Shown here piece by piece: positions 9,077 to 17,272 of a DNA stretch of 64,000 bases; position 1 is the stretch's first letter; each line of letters starts with the position of its first letter. Source of the stretch: Lachnoclostridium sp. UBA1175 (GTDB lineage Bacteria > Bacillota > Clostridia > Lachnospirales > Lachnospiraceae); the NCBI GenBank assembly GCA_002311665.1, contig DBYX01000014.1:1-64000 (forward strand), read 5' to 3'. The notes below the pieces were generated by a model. That model was given only the letters and a program-made list of their open reading frames with translations, made no database searches and was not told the DNA's origin. A program made the translations under genes and the position numbers.

Positions 9077-9113
9077 AAAAAAATCCCTGTCGCTTAAAAC
9101 GACAGGGATTTTT
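9077..9113. terminator. Bidirectional terminator between PPTase gene and argG
   Basis: ATCCCTGTCG pairs with CGACAGGGAT around a 7-base loop, flanked by A-rich sequence on the left and T-rich on the right, so it can stop the plus-strand genes and argG on the minus strand. Confidence 0.9.
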
Positions 9114-9128
9114 GGTATATCTGACAGA

Positions 9129-10349
9129 TCAGTTTTTCTTGTCCAGCTCAGCCTGCTTCATAGCGCGAACCTTGAGGGAAAGACCGAAGAGATTGATGAA
9201 GCCTTCGGCATCCTTGTGGTTGTAGAGATCACCGGTCGTAAAGGAAGCGATGCTCTCATTGTAGAGGCTGTAAGGAGACGTCGTGCCCTGCTTGATGATG
9301 TTGCCCTTGTAGAGCTTCAGCTTAACTTCGCCGGTAACGAACTCCTGGGACTTCTCGATGAATGCCTGCAGGCACTCGCGGAGAGGAGTGAACCATTTTC
9401 CTTCGTATACGAGATCTGCGAAACGGTTGCTGATGTTCTTCTTGAACGCCATCATATCGCGGTCGGCGATGAGCTCCTCAAGCTGCTGATGAGCCTCCAT
9501 GAGGATCGTACCGCCGGGGGTCTCATAAACACCGCGGGACTTCATACCTACGACACGGTTCTCAACAATATCGATGATGCCTACGCCGTGCTTGCCGCCG
9601 AGCTTGTTGAGGTCGCGGATGATATCGGCAACCTTCTTCTTCTGGCCGTTGATGGCTACCGGAACGCCCTTCTCGAAGGAGATGGACACGGTCTCGCCTT
9701 CATCGGGAGCCTTCTCGGGAGAAACGCCGAGAACAAGAAGATGATCGTAGTTCGGAGCGTTGGCGGGATCCTCGAGCTCAAGACCCTCGTGGCTGATGTG
9801 CCACAGGTTGCGGTCGCGGGAGTAAGAGTTGTCAGCGCTGAACGGAAGATCGATGCCGTGCTGCTTGCAGTACTCGATCTCCTCCTCGCGGGAGTTCATC
9901 GTCCAGTAAGGGCTTCTCCATGCTGCGATGATCTTGATGTCGGGAGCGAGAGCCTTGATACCGAGCTCGAAACGAACCTGATCATTGCCCTTGCCGGTAG
10001 CGCCGTGGCAGATTGCGGTAGCGCCTTCCTTTCGAGCGATCTCAACGAGCTTCTTCGCGATCAGCGGACGAGCCATCGAGGTGCCGAGAAGGTACTTGTT
10101 CTCATATACGGTGTTCGCCTGTACGCAGGGAACGATGTAATCCTCGGCAAATTCGTCGTTGACATCGAGAATGTATAACTTTTCAGCGCCACAGTATTTT
10201 GCGCGCTCTTCGAGACCGTCGAGCTCGCTCTCCTGACCGCAGTCGATGCAGCAGCAGATTACTTCATAATCATAGTTTTCCTTGAGCCACGGGATGATCG
10301 CAGTGGTATCAAGACCGCCGGAGTAGGCGAGAATGACTTTTTCTTTCAT
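9129..10349 (-). CDS. argG: Argininosuccinate synthase
   Basis: Joins citrulline and aspartate at the cost of ATP to AMP, the step before ArgH. It has 406 residues, the usual length. The PP-loop is ILAYSGGLDTT at residues 6-16; SARPLIAK-like and GATGKGNDQVRFE segments (residues ~116-135) bind citrulline and aspartate. The ATG at 10349 is preceded by GGAGGA; the frame stays open upstream to 10460 but without family match. It diverges from maf-argCJBD, and the spacer holds ArgR-type boxes, so arginine repression is likely. Confidence 0.97.
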   Translation of the reverse strand: MKEKVILAYSGGLDTTAIIPWLKENYDYEVICCCIDCGQESELDGLEERAKYCGAEKLYILDVNDEFAEDYIVPCVQANTVYENKYLLGTSMARPLIAKKLVEIARKEGATAICHGATGKGNDQVRFELGIKALAPDIKIIAAWRSPYWTMNSREEEIEYCKQHGIDLPFSADNSYSRDRNLWHISHEGLELEDPANAPNYDHLLVLGVSPEKAPDEGETVSISFEKGVPVAINGQKKKVADIIRDLNKLGGKHGVGIIDIVENRVVGMKSRGVYETPGGTILMEAHQQLEELIADRDMMAFKKNISNRFADLVYEGKWFTPLRECLQAFIEKSQEFVTGEVKLKLYKGNIIKQGTTSPYSLYNESIASFTTGDLYNHKDAEGFINLFGLSLKVRAMKQAELDKKN

Positions 10350-10414
10350 AGATGGTTCCTCCGAAATCATTAATTGGCGGAATCCGGCGTTGATTGTGTG
10401 TATTATGGGACAAT

Positions 10415-10432
10415 CATGTAAAAATATACATA
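10415..10432. promoter_or_regulatory. ArgR-type box upstream of argG
   Basis: Read on the minus strand, TATGTATATTTTTACATG fits 16 of 18 positions of the ARG-box pattern TNTGNATWWWWATNCANA. It lies 66 bases before the argG ATG, close to a possible -10 (CATAAT on the minus strand, 10402-10407), as expected of an ArgR/AhrC operator. Confidence 0.6.
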
Positions 10433-10555
10433 ATCGGAATTGCCGTTCCGTCGCTGACAATAAGGTACATCAAACATAAAAGAATTTCAAGTGTTTTTTA
10501 TGTAGTACTGTAGTTTTCAACGAAATGCACACACGCGGCAGGTCAAACAGCGAAA

Positions 10556-10583
10556 AATGCATAGATTTGCATAAAATTACACA
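10556..10583. promoter_or_regulatory. Overlapping ArgR-type boxes upstream of maf-argCJBD
   Basis: TTTGCATAAAATTACACA (10566-10583) fits 17 of 18 positions of the ARG-box pattern. A second box at 10556-10573 fits about 15 of 18 and overlaps it with a 10-base shift. The pair lies 18 bases upstream of the maf -35 element. Confidence 0.65.
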
Positions 10584-10600
10584 AAACCGCAAAATAATGG

Positions 10601-10629
10601 TTGCAAAATCGATATTGCGGGTATAGAAT
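10601..10629 (+). promoter_or_regulatory. Promoter for maf-argC
   Basis: -35 TTGCAA and -10 TAGAAT are 17 bases apart; predicted start near 10636, about 29 bases before the TTG start codon of maf. Confidence 0.7.
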
Positions 10630-10664
10630 AGCAACATCATTCATCGGGTAGGGGGAAGTATATC

Positions 10665-11288
10665 TTGAAGCAGACGGTGCCGATCTATCTTGCAAGCGCT
10701 TCACCGAGACGGCGTGAGATCCTTGCGATGCTTGGACTTTCATTTTCCGTGGAAGTATCGGAAGCGGATGAAACAATCGAGGCTACCGTGCCCGAGGAGA
10801 TCGTTTCCGAGCTTGCGTCCCGAAAAGCGATGGCAGTCGCGAAACTTCACAGGAGCGAGGATTGTCTCGTGATCGGAAGCGACACGATCGTGTGGAAAGA
10901 TGAAAAGGCGTTGGGCAAGCCTGTTGATGACGAGGAAGCAAAACTAATGCTTCAAGGCCTGGAAGGTGCTGTGCACACCGTATACACCGGTGTATGCCTG
11001 GCGCGATGCCGGGGCGGCGACATAGAGGAAACACGATTTGTCGACGCCGCTGATGTTGAGTTTGCTCTTATGAATGACGAGGAGATCGATTGGTACATTT
11101 CCACGGGAGAATCGAGAGACAAAGCCGGAGCTTATGCAATTCAGGGTTTAGGCGGAAGGTTTGTGAAAGCGATCCGCGGAGACTTTTACACGGTTATGGG
11201 ACTGCCGATGTGCAGTTTGTATGAGAAACTTCGTGAGATCGGTGTTCTTACGAATGAGAAACGGCAGATGAAGGAAACAGAGAGGTAA
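10665..11288 (+). CDS. maf: Maf family nucleotide pyrophosphatase
   Basis: Maf proteins hydrolyse non-canonical or canonical NTPs (dTTP/UTP type) to the monophosphate and are linked to septum control in Bacillus. The 207 residues show the Maf signature SASPRRREIL at residues 10-19, then SRKAMAVAK, GSDTIV and GKP, with catalytic Asp in the GSDT stretch and the QGLGGRFVKAIRGDFYTVMGLP segment near the end (key QG..G...I.G.Y..V.GLP pattern). Start is TTG at 10665, after GGGGG with about 9 bases spacing. It is first in the arginine operon, only 7 bases before argC. Confidence 0.92.
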   Translation: MKQTVPIYLASASPRRREILAMLGLSFSVEVSEADETIEATVPEEIVSELASRKAMAVAKLHRSEDCLVIGSDTIVWKDEKALGKPVDDEEAKLMLQGLEGAVHTVYTGVCLARCRGGDIEETRFVDAADVEFALMNDEEIDWYISTGESRDKAGAYAIQGLGGRFVKAIRGDFYTVMGLPMCSLYEKLREIGVLTNEKRQMKETER

Positions 11289-11295
11289 AATATAT

Positions 11296-12240
11296 ATGAA
11301 GACAAAGGTTTTTATCGACGGAAGCGAGGGAACTACGGGTCTCAGGATCTTCGAACGATTCGAGGGAAGAGATGATGTGGAACTGTTGAAGATCCCGTCA
11401 GAACTTCGCAAGGATCCTGCGACGATCGAACAGTACATCAACGCATCGGATATTACATTTCTCTGCCTTCCCGATGCTGCAGCTGTCGAAGCTGCGGCTA
11501 TGGCGAAGGACGATGTGGTGATCATTGACACTTCCACCGCACACAGGACAGAAGAAGGCTGGGCGTACGGCTTTCCGGAACTCTCGGAAGAGCATAGAAA
11601 TGCAGTGAAAAACGGCAGGAGGATCGCCGTTCCCGGATGTTATGCATCCGGTTTCATCGGGATCGGATACCCGCTTGTCAAGGAGGGAATTCTCCCGTCG
11701 GACTACCCGGTCTCGATATTCGCGGTTTCCGGATACAGCGGCGGCGGAAAGAAACTGATCGCAGCTTACGAAGAGGAAGGTCGCGACAAGAAATTCGATT
11801 CGGCAAGAATGTATGCCTGGGGACAGAGCCATAAGCATCTCAAGGAAATGAAGAAGATCACCGGGCTTACGGCGGAACCGTTGTTCTGTCCGATGACAAC
11901 GAATTACCACAGCGGAATGATCGTCCAGGTTCCTTTGTTCGTCGACAGACTTGCAAAGAAGGTTACGCCGGAAGAGCTGCGTGACTTTTTTGCAGAATAT
12001 TACAGGGGAGAAAAGTTCATCAAAGTTCTTCCGTACGGTGCCGATGTAGAAGCAGGCGGAGCAATGTTCTCCGACGCATGCGCGGGTTGGGACGGCATGG
12101 AGATACTCGTGACAGGAAACAACGATCGGATTGTTGTTGCCACTCGTTTCGACAACCTCGGAAAAGGAGCTTCCGGCGCTGCTATACAGTGCATGAATAT
12201 TGTGCTCGGATGCGACGAAGCCAAGGGACTTCAGCTGTAA
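11296..12240 (+). CDS. argC: N-acetyl-gamma-glutamyl-phosphate reductase (short type)
   Basis: Reduces N-acetylglutamyl phosphate to the semialdehyde with NADPH, the third step of arginine synthesis. The 314 residues open with the nucleotide-binding pattern FIDGSEGTTGLRI, and the catalytic Cys is in AVPGCYASG (C115). The length and the lack of the longer insertions place it in the short class-2 ArgC group. RBS GAGAGG lies before the ATG. It is separated from argJ by 102 bases that hold their own promoter and ArgR box. Confidence 0.96.
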   Translation: MKTKVFIDGSEGTTGLRIFERFEGRDDVELLKIPSELRKDPATIEQYINASDITFLCLPDAAAVEAAAMAKDDVVIIDTSTAHRTEEGWAYGFPELSEEHRNAVKNGRRIAVPGCYASGFIGIGYPLVKEGILPSDYPVSIFAVSGYSGGGKKLIAAYEEEGRDKKFDSARMYAWGQSHKHLKEMKKITGLTAEPLFCPMTTNYHSGMIVQVPLFVDRLAKKVTPEELRDFFAEYYRGEKFIKVLPYGADVEAGGAMFSDACAGWDGMEILVTGNNDRIVVATRFDNLGKGASGAAIQCMNIVLGCDEAKGLQL

Positions 12241-12247
12241 TGCGGAG

Positions 12248-12276
12248 TTGAAGTTTCGCGGCTGTCGGAGTATAAT
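12248..12276 (+). promoter_or_regulatory. Internal promoter for argJBD
   Basis: -35 TTGAAG and a perfect -10 TATAAT are 17 bases apart in the argC-argJ gap; predicted start near 12283. Confidence 0.75.
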
Positions 12277-12304
12277 GATTGTCCGAAGCATCGGAAACAA
12301 AAGC

Positions 12305-12322
12305 TATTCATAATAAAACACA
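12305..12322. promoter_or_regulatory. ArgR-type box in the argJ leader
   Basis: TATTCATAATAAAACACA fits 16 of 18 positions of the ARG-box pattern and lies between the predicted start point (~12283) and the argJ ATG (12343). It is a roadblock-type operator candidate. Confidence 0.5.
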
Positions 12323-12342
12323 GACAGATCGAGGTGACTTTT

Positions 12343-13569
12343 ATGAGAAAATTCAAAGGAAACGTGACTACTCCGAAGGGATTTTCCGCAGCAGGTGTGA
12401 TGGCGGGGATCCGCAAGAAAATGAAGAAGGACATCTCGCTTGTATACAGCGCAGCACCTTGCGTTGCAGGCGCGACATTTACCACAAATAAAGTCAAGGC
12501 AGCTCCTGTTGTCTGGGATATGCAGATCCTCAAGAACGGCAAGGAAAAGCACGCTGTAGTGCTGAATTCCGGTATCGCCAACGCGTGCATGGGACAGCAG
12601 GGCGTGCAGGACAACTACGAGATGGCTTCCGCCGCGGCACTCGCGCTCGGATGCCACCCGGAGCAGGTGTTCACGGCTTCCACCGGTGTGATCGGACAGC
12701 CGATGCCGATGGGTGTGATCGTGCCCGGCATTGAGGAGGCGGCAAAGCGTCTCGGTTCCGATGAGCGCGACGGTCAGGAGGCTGCGGAGGCGATCATGAC
12801 AACGGACACCGTTTCCAAGACGGTTGCTTGCCAGTTCACCGCGGAGGACGACATTGAGGTTACGCTCGGCGGTATGAGCAAGGGCTCCGGTATGATCCAC
12901 CCGAATATGGCGACGATGCTCTCCGTCGTGACGACCGATGTCAACATCGACGAAGCGCTTCTTCAGGAGGCGGTTTCCACGGTTGTGGCAGACACGTTCA
13001 ATATGATCTCGGTCGACCGCGACACCTCGACAAACGACACCTTCATCGTGCTCGCAAACGGCCAGGCCGGCAACGAGAAGATCACGAAGAAAAATAAAGT
13101 TTACGATGATTTCGTGCTTGCTTTGTTCATCGTGTGCAAGGACCTCGCAATGAAGATGGCAGCCGACGGAGAGGGTGCCACGAAGCTTCTCGAAGTCAAG
13201 GTTCGCCACGCACGCACACACGAGGATGCCGTGAAGATCGCCAAATCGGTAATCTCCTCCAACCTTGTGAAAGCAGCATTTTACGGAAGCGACGCAAACT
13301 GGGGACGCGTGCTCTGCGCGATGGGCTACTCGGGAGGCGAGTTTGACCCGGACAAGGTGGACATCTACCTGCAGGACGGCGACGACCGCTATCTGCTTGT
13401 CAAGGGTGGAATGGCCATCGACTACTCCGAGGAGAAGGCGACGGAGCTGCTCTCCAAACCGATGATGACCTTCCGGATCAACTGCAATGACGGTTACGAG
13501 AAGGCGACTGCGTGGGGATGCGATCTGACGTACGATTATGTGAAGATTAACGGGGATTACAGGTCATAA
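12343..13569 (+). CDS. argJ: Bifunctional ornithine/glutamate acetyltransferase
   Basis: Moves the acetyl group from N-acetylornithine to glutamate, giving the recycling form of the pathway; some members also use acetyl-CoA. The 408-residue precursor cuts itself into alpha and beta chains; the site is visible in GMIHPNMA-TMLS, making T191 the nucleophile. Other family features are NSGIANACMG near residue 72 and SSNLVKAAFYGSDANWGR near residue 308. ATG at 12343 follows GAGGTG. No argA or argE is seen in the window, consistent with the cyclic route. Confidence 0.97.
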   Translation: MRKFKGNVTTPKGFSAAGVMAGIRKKMKKDISLVYSAAPCVAGATFTTNKVKAAPVVWDMQILKNGKEKHAVVLNSGIANACMGQQGVQDNYEMASAAALALGCHPEQVFTASTGVIGQPMPMGVIVPGIEEAAKRLGSDERDGQEAAEAIMTTDTVSKTVACQFTAEDDIEVTLGGMSKGSGMIHPNMATMLSVVTTDVNIDEALLQEAVSTVVADTFNMISVDRDTSTNDTFIVLANGQAGNEKITKKNKVYDDFVLALFIVCKDLAMKMAADGEGATKLLEVKVRHARTHEDAVKIAKSVISSNLVKAAFYGSDANWGRVLCAMGYSGGEFDPDKVDIYLQDGDDRYLLVKGGMAIDYSEEKATELLSKPMMTFRINCNDGYEKATAWGCDLTYDYVKINGDYRS

Positions 13570-13590
13570 GATACGGAGGCTCATAGTATT

Positions 13591-14487
13591 ATGGATAGTA
13601 TGGATGTAATGATGGACAAGGCTCAAACCCTGATCGAGGCACTGCCTTATATTCGCGAGTTCAGCAACAAGACCGTTGTTGTGAAGTACGGCGGAAGTGC
13701 CATGCTCGACGAGGATCTCAAAAAGAAAGTCAGCCAGGATATCGCACTTCTGAAACTCGTCGGAATGCATCCGGTCATTGTGCATGGCGGTGGCAAGGAG
13801 ATCAGCAAATGGGTCGGCCTGATGGGCAAGGAGCCTCAGTTTGTCAGCGGCCTTCGTGTGACCGACGCGGACACGATGGAAGTTGCCGAGATGGTTCTCA
13901 ACAAGGTGAACAAGAGCCTTGTACAGCTTCTCGAGGCCAACGGTGTCAAGGCAGCCGGTATCAGCGGAAAGGACGGTAATATGCTGACGGTTCGTCGAAA
14001 GACGGTCGATGGGCAGGACATCGGTTTTGTCGGTGAGGTTAAGGAAGTCAATGCGAACCTGATCAACACGCTCGTCAAGAACGGCTATGTGCCGGTGATC
14101 GCACCGATCGGTATGGACGATGATTTCCAGACTTACAATATCAACGCGGATGATGCAGCTTGCGCGATCGCACAGGCACTCGGAGCAGAGAAACTCGCAT
14201 TCCTAACGGATATCGAGGGAGTTTACAAGGATCCGAAGGACCCGTCGACGCTTATGTCCGTACTTACGCTTTCCGATGCTGAGGCATTGATCGCCGACGG
14301 TTACATCGGCGGCGGAATGCTTCCGAAGCTTAAGAACTGCATCGACGCAGTCAACTGCGGTGTGTCCCGCGTCCATATTCTCGACGGACGCAGACCGCAT
14401 TGCCTGCTTCTCGAGTTCTTCACCGAGCGAGGTGTCGGAACCGCGATCATCGATGATGTGAGAGAAGGCTGGCAGAGCGAGATTTGA
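13591..14487 (+). CDS. argB: Acetylglutamate kinase
   Basis: Phosphorylates N-acetylglutamate with ATP, second step of the pathway and often the arginine-inhibited one. The 298 residues show VVKYGGSAM (ATP-binding K and GG) near residue 31, VHGGGKEISKW near 65, the NINADDAA segment near 186 and AFLTDIEGVYKD near 204. The N-terminal helix before residue 25 is the element that makes arginine-sensitive hexamers in other species, so feedback control is possible but not proven. RBS GGAGG lies 11 bases upstream; a second ATG at 13600 is an alternative start. Confidence 0.96.
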   Translation: MDSMDVMMDKAQTLIEALPYIREFSNKTVVVKYGGSAMLDEDLKKKVSQDIALLKLVGMHPVIVHGGGKEISKWVGLMGKEPQFVSGLRVTDADTMEVAEMVLNKVNKSLVQLLEANGVKAAGISGKDGNMLTVRRKTVDGQDIGFVGEVKEVNANLINTLVKNGYVPVIAPIGMDDDFQTYNINADDAACAIAQALGAEKLAFLTDIEGVYKDPKDPSTLMSVLTLSDAEALIADGYIGGGMLPKLKNCIDAVNCGVSRVHILDGRRPHCLLLEFFTERGVGTAIIDDVREGWQSEI

Positions 14488-14538
14488 TCGGAAAATAAGC
14501 AACTGTGAGATACCGAACAAGGTATCCGGGAGATAAAT

Positions 14539-15744
14539 ATGTTGAAGGAAGAGTTTATCAAAGAGGCGGAATCAAAATTGATGCACACTTACAACCGTTT
14601 TCCGATGGTGCTGGATCACGGGGAGGGAATGTATCTGTATGAGACGGACGGAACGAAGTATCTCGATTTCGGTTCCGGTATCGGTGTGTATGCACTCGGG
14701 TACGGCAACAAGGAGTACAATGACGCGCTGAAGAAGCAGATTGACAAGCTTCTTCACACGTCCAATCTGTTTTACAACGAGCCTGCACTTGCGGCTGCGA
14801 AGTGTGTCTGCAAAGCGACCGGTATGGACCGTGTGTTCTTCACGAACAGCGGCGCGGAGGCCGTGGAGGGTGCGATCAAGATCGCACGCAAGTATTACTA
14901 CAACAAGACCGGCAAGACGGACAGCACGATCATCGCGATGGATCATTCGTTCCACGGACGTACGCTCGGTGCGGTTTCCGTGACCGGCAAGGCTGCTTAT
15001 CGCGAGCCTTTTGAGCCCTTGATCGGCGGCGTGAAATTTGCCGAATTTAACGACCTTGCTTCCGTGGAAGCACTTTTCGACGATACGACCGCGGCTGTTA
15101 TTATGGAGACGCTGCAGGGGGAAGGCGGCATTTTTCCGGCTGAACCCGAGTTCATCAAGGGCGTGAGAAAACTCTGCGACGAGCACGACGCTCTGCTGAT
15201 CCTTGACGAGATCCAGTGCGGCATGGGCAGAAGCGGGAAAATGTTCACGTTCGAGAATTACGGCGTCATGCCTGACGTTGTCACACTGGCAAAGGCTCTC
15301 GGATGCGGCGTTCCGGTTGGCGCTTTCGCTGCCAGGGGACGCGCTGCTGAGGCGCTTGTTCCGGGCGACCACGGTTCGACGTACGGCGGCAATCCGTTCG
15401 TCTGTGCTGCGGCTGCGGAAGTGTTCGCGCAGTTCGAGAAGAAGAACATTCTTGCACACGTGAATGAAGTAGCACCTTACCTGTGGGAGACGCTCGAGTC
15501 GATCGCTGCGGATTATTCCTGCGTGATCAATCATCGCGGAATCGGCCTGATGCAGGGACTGCAGTTTGATTTTGCGCCGGGAGATATCGTAAAGGCAGCG
15601 CTCAAGAGAGGCCTGATCCTGATCGCGGCTGCGTCCAATGTCATTCGTTTCCTGCCTCCGTTGATCGTGGAGGAGGAGCAGATTGACGAGATGGCGAAGA
15701 TCCTGAGGGAGTCTATCTCCGAGGTTGTCGCAGCGAAGGCCTGA
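14539..15744 (+). CDS. argD: Acetylornithine aminotransferase
   Basis: PLP-dependent class-III transaminase that makes N-acetylornithine from the semialdehyde with glutamate as donor. It has 401 residues. Family marks are FTNSGAEAVEGAIKIAR near residue 100, LLILDEIQCGMGRSG near 218 (DEIQ binds PLP) and the PLP lysine K252 in TLAKALGCG. GGGAG lies upstream of the ATG. It is last in the arginine operon and is followed by a strong terminator. Confidence 0.96.
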   Translation: MLKEEFIKEAESKLMHTYNRFPMVLDHGEGMYLYETDGTKYLDFGSGIGVYALGYGNKEYNDALKKQIDKLLHTSNLFYNEPALAAAKCVCKATGMDRVFFTNSGAEAVEGAIKIARKYYYNKTGKTDSTIIAMDHSFHGRTLGAVSVTGKAAYREPFEPLIGGVKFAEFNDLASVEALFDDTTAAVIMETLQGEGGIFPAEPEFIKGVRKLCDEHDALLILDEIQCGMGRSGKMFTFENYGVMPDVVTLAKALGCGVPVGAFAARGRAAEALVPGDHGSTYGGNPFVCAAAAEVFAQFEKKNILAHVNEVAPYLWETLESIAADYSCVINHRGIGLMQGLQFDFAPGDIVKAALKRGLILIAAASNVIRFLPPLIVEEEQIDEMAKILRESISEVVAAKA

Positions 15745-15770
15745 TGTCCGAAGTTCTTTATGTAGAAAAT

Positions 15771-15804
15771 AAAGCACGGAATTTGTCACATATTCCGTGC
15801 TTTT
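15771..15804 (+). terminator. Terminator after argD
   Basis: AAAGCACGGAAT pairs with ATTCCGTGCTTT over a 9-base loop and runs into a T tract. Confidence 0.9.
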
Positions 15805-15808
15805 CTTG

Positions 15809-15837
15809 TTGTGAAAGGTTGCGTTTTCAGTTATAAT
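15809..15837 (+). promoter_or_regulatory. Promoter for comEA
   Basis: -35 TTGTGA and perfect -10 TATAAT are 17 bases apart, directly after the argD terminator and 38 bases before the comEA ATG. Confidence 0.75.
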
Positions 15838-15874
15838 AACAGTGCTGTGTGGTGCGCGTCGGAAAGGACTTGCT

Positions 15875-16552
15875 ATGCTAGAAATTCGCAAGTGGTTGCC
15901 GGTTGCGCTGATCGCGCTTGCGGTGCTTACGGCCGGCGCGGTCTATTTGTTGCGTTTTGGGAAGGAGGAACAACTTGTCTTCGAACAAAACAAAGAACAG
16001 AAAGAAGAAGTCATCGGTTCCGGTGACGATCTTCAAGTTCATTCTCAAGATCGTGAGACTGATCGGCAAACTGTTCCTCCTGATACTGAAGATCCTTCCG
16101 TTTGCGTCCACGTGTGTGGATCGGTTCGGCAAGAAGGAATCTACTACTTAAGCGGCGAAGCGCGCGTCTCGGACGCGATCGAAGCCGCGGGAGGATTTGA
16201 CGCGGAAGCGGCTGCCTCCTATCTGAATCTTGCCGCGAGACTCGCGGATGGGACGAAAGTTTATGTCCCTTCCTTGATGGAGGTCGAGGAGGGAAGAGTG
16301 CCGGCAGTTACGGAGAGATACGCAACGGACGGTGCATCGCCCGCTGCATCGTACAGCGGCAAAATCAATATCAATACGGCCGATGTGCAGTCGCTGATAA
16401 CGCTGCCGGGAATCGGCGAAGCCCGCGCGAAGGACATAATCGCCTGGCGCGAGGCGCATGGTGGTTTTTCCGAGATCTCCGACATAATGAAAGTAAGCGG
16501 GATTAAGGAAGCAATGTTTGAAAAGATCAAAGACCGGATCAGTGTCCGGTAG
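15875..16552 (+). CDS. comEA: Competence DNA-binding protein ComEA
   Basis: Membrane-bound receptor for DNA outside the cell that passes it to the ComEC channel. The 225 residues have an N-terminal membrane helix (about 8-25), a polar linker (30-74), an SLBB domain beginning at VCVHVCGSVRQEG (~75-130) and a C-terminal double helix-hairpin-helix (~160-225; NINTADVQSLITLPGIG and VSGIKEAMFEKIKDR). GGAAAGGA precedes the ATG at 15875. The linker is odd: its codons (CAA, ACT, CAT, CGG, GAT) differ from neighbouring genes, and the +1 frame across it looks like normal coding sequence (see the separate entry). ComEB, often next in Bacillus, is not here. Confidence 0.92.
   Translation: MLEIRKWLPVALIALAVLTAGAVYLLRFGKEEQLVFEQNKEQKEEVIGSGDDLQVHSQDRETDRQTVPPDTEDPSVCVHVCGSVRQEGIYYLSGEARVSDAIEAAGGFDAEAAASYLNLAARLADGTKVYVPSLMEVEEGRVPAVTERYATDGASPAASYSGKININTADVQSLITLPGIGEARAKDIIAWREAHGGFSEISDIMKVSGIKEAMFEKIKDRISVR
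15975..16151 (+). other. Alternative-frame ORF inside the comEA linker
   Basis: A 58-codon frame, +1 relative to comEA, starts at TTG 15975 with GGAGGA placed 5 bases upstream. It would encode a basic N-terminus (SSNKTKNRKKKSS) followed by a hydrophobic and lysine-rich helix (IFKFILKIVRLIGKLFLLILKI). The codons in this frame (ATC, TTC, AAG, CTG, GGC) look like the genome's preferred set, while the comEA frame here does not. It may be a relic of another gene's 5' end now read as a linker, or a real overlapping peptide, or chance. Confidence 0.25.
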
Positions 16553-16570
16553 TTTCGGGGGTATGCCAAG

Positions 16571-17272
16571 ATGAGCAAGAGGATTCTTGTTGTCGATGAT
16601 GAAAAACTGATCGTGAAGGGTATCAAATTCAGCCTGGAAGCGGAAGGCTTCGCCGTAGACTGTGCTTATGACGGTGAGGAGGCGGTTGCCAAGGTTTCCG
16701 AGTCGAATTTCGATCTGATCCTTCTTGATGTTATGTTGCCGAAGCTCAGCGGTTACGAGGTATGCACGCGGGTTCGTGAATTTTCTTCCGTGCCGATCAT
16801 CATGCTGACGGCCAAGGGCGACGACATGGACAAGATCCTCGGGCTTGAGTACGGCGCCGACGATTATATCACGAAGCCGTTCAACATTCTTGAGGTGAAG
16901 GCCCGAATCAAGGCCATTTTCCGCAGAAGCGAAGCTTCCTCCGCGGAGGTGATGAAGCCGATGACGAGGGAGATCCGCTACAAGGGTCTTCGACTTGTGC
17001 CGGAGAGCCGCCAGGTGTTCGTCGACAACCGTGAGATCCGTCTGACTGTCAAGGAGTATGATGTCCTTGAACTGCTTCTTACGCATCCGAACAAAGTGTA
17101 TTCCCGCGAGAGCCTGATGAACATCGTATGGGGATACGATTATCTGAAGGATGCCCGAACCGTTGACGTGCACGTGCGACGTCTTCGCGAGAAGATCGAG
17201 CCCGATGCGGGTGAACCGATCTATGTACAGACTAAATGGGGCGTAGGGTATTATTTCTCGGATCATGAATAA
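16571..17272 (+). CDS. OmpR/PhoB-type response regulator
   Basis: A 233-residue DNA-binding regulator. The receiver domain (1-118) has acidic residues D9-D10, the phospho-acceptor D53 in LILLDVMLP, T in MLTAKG near 81 and K in DDYITKPF near 103. The C-terminal winged helix (about 135-230) has the usual LTVKEYDVLELLLTHPNKVYSRE and TVDVHVRRLREKIE stretches. It overlaps the kinase gene by 8 bases, so the two form a two-component system. It is placed between comEA and comEC. Targets are unknown. Confidence 0.93.
   Translation: MSKRILVVDDEKLIVKGIKFSLEAEGFAVDCAYDGEEAVAKVSESNFDLILLDVMLPKLSGYEVCTRVREFSSVPIIMLTAKGDDMDKILGLEYGADDYITKPFNILEVKARIKAIFRRSEASSAEVMKPMTREIRYKGLRLVPESRQVFVDNREIRLTVKEYDVLELLLTHPNKVYSRESLMNIVWGYDYLKDARTVDVHVRRLREKIEPDAGEPIYVQTKWGVGYYFSDHE

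Noticed and set aside
9060..10178. 372-codon plus-strand frame over argG
   Set aside because: Antisense shadow of a strongly supported gene, and it begins inside the terminator.
14572..15891. 439-codon antisense frame over argD
   Set aside because: Shadow frame crossing a terminator and the argD coding region, with no RBS and no family match.
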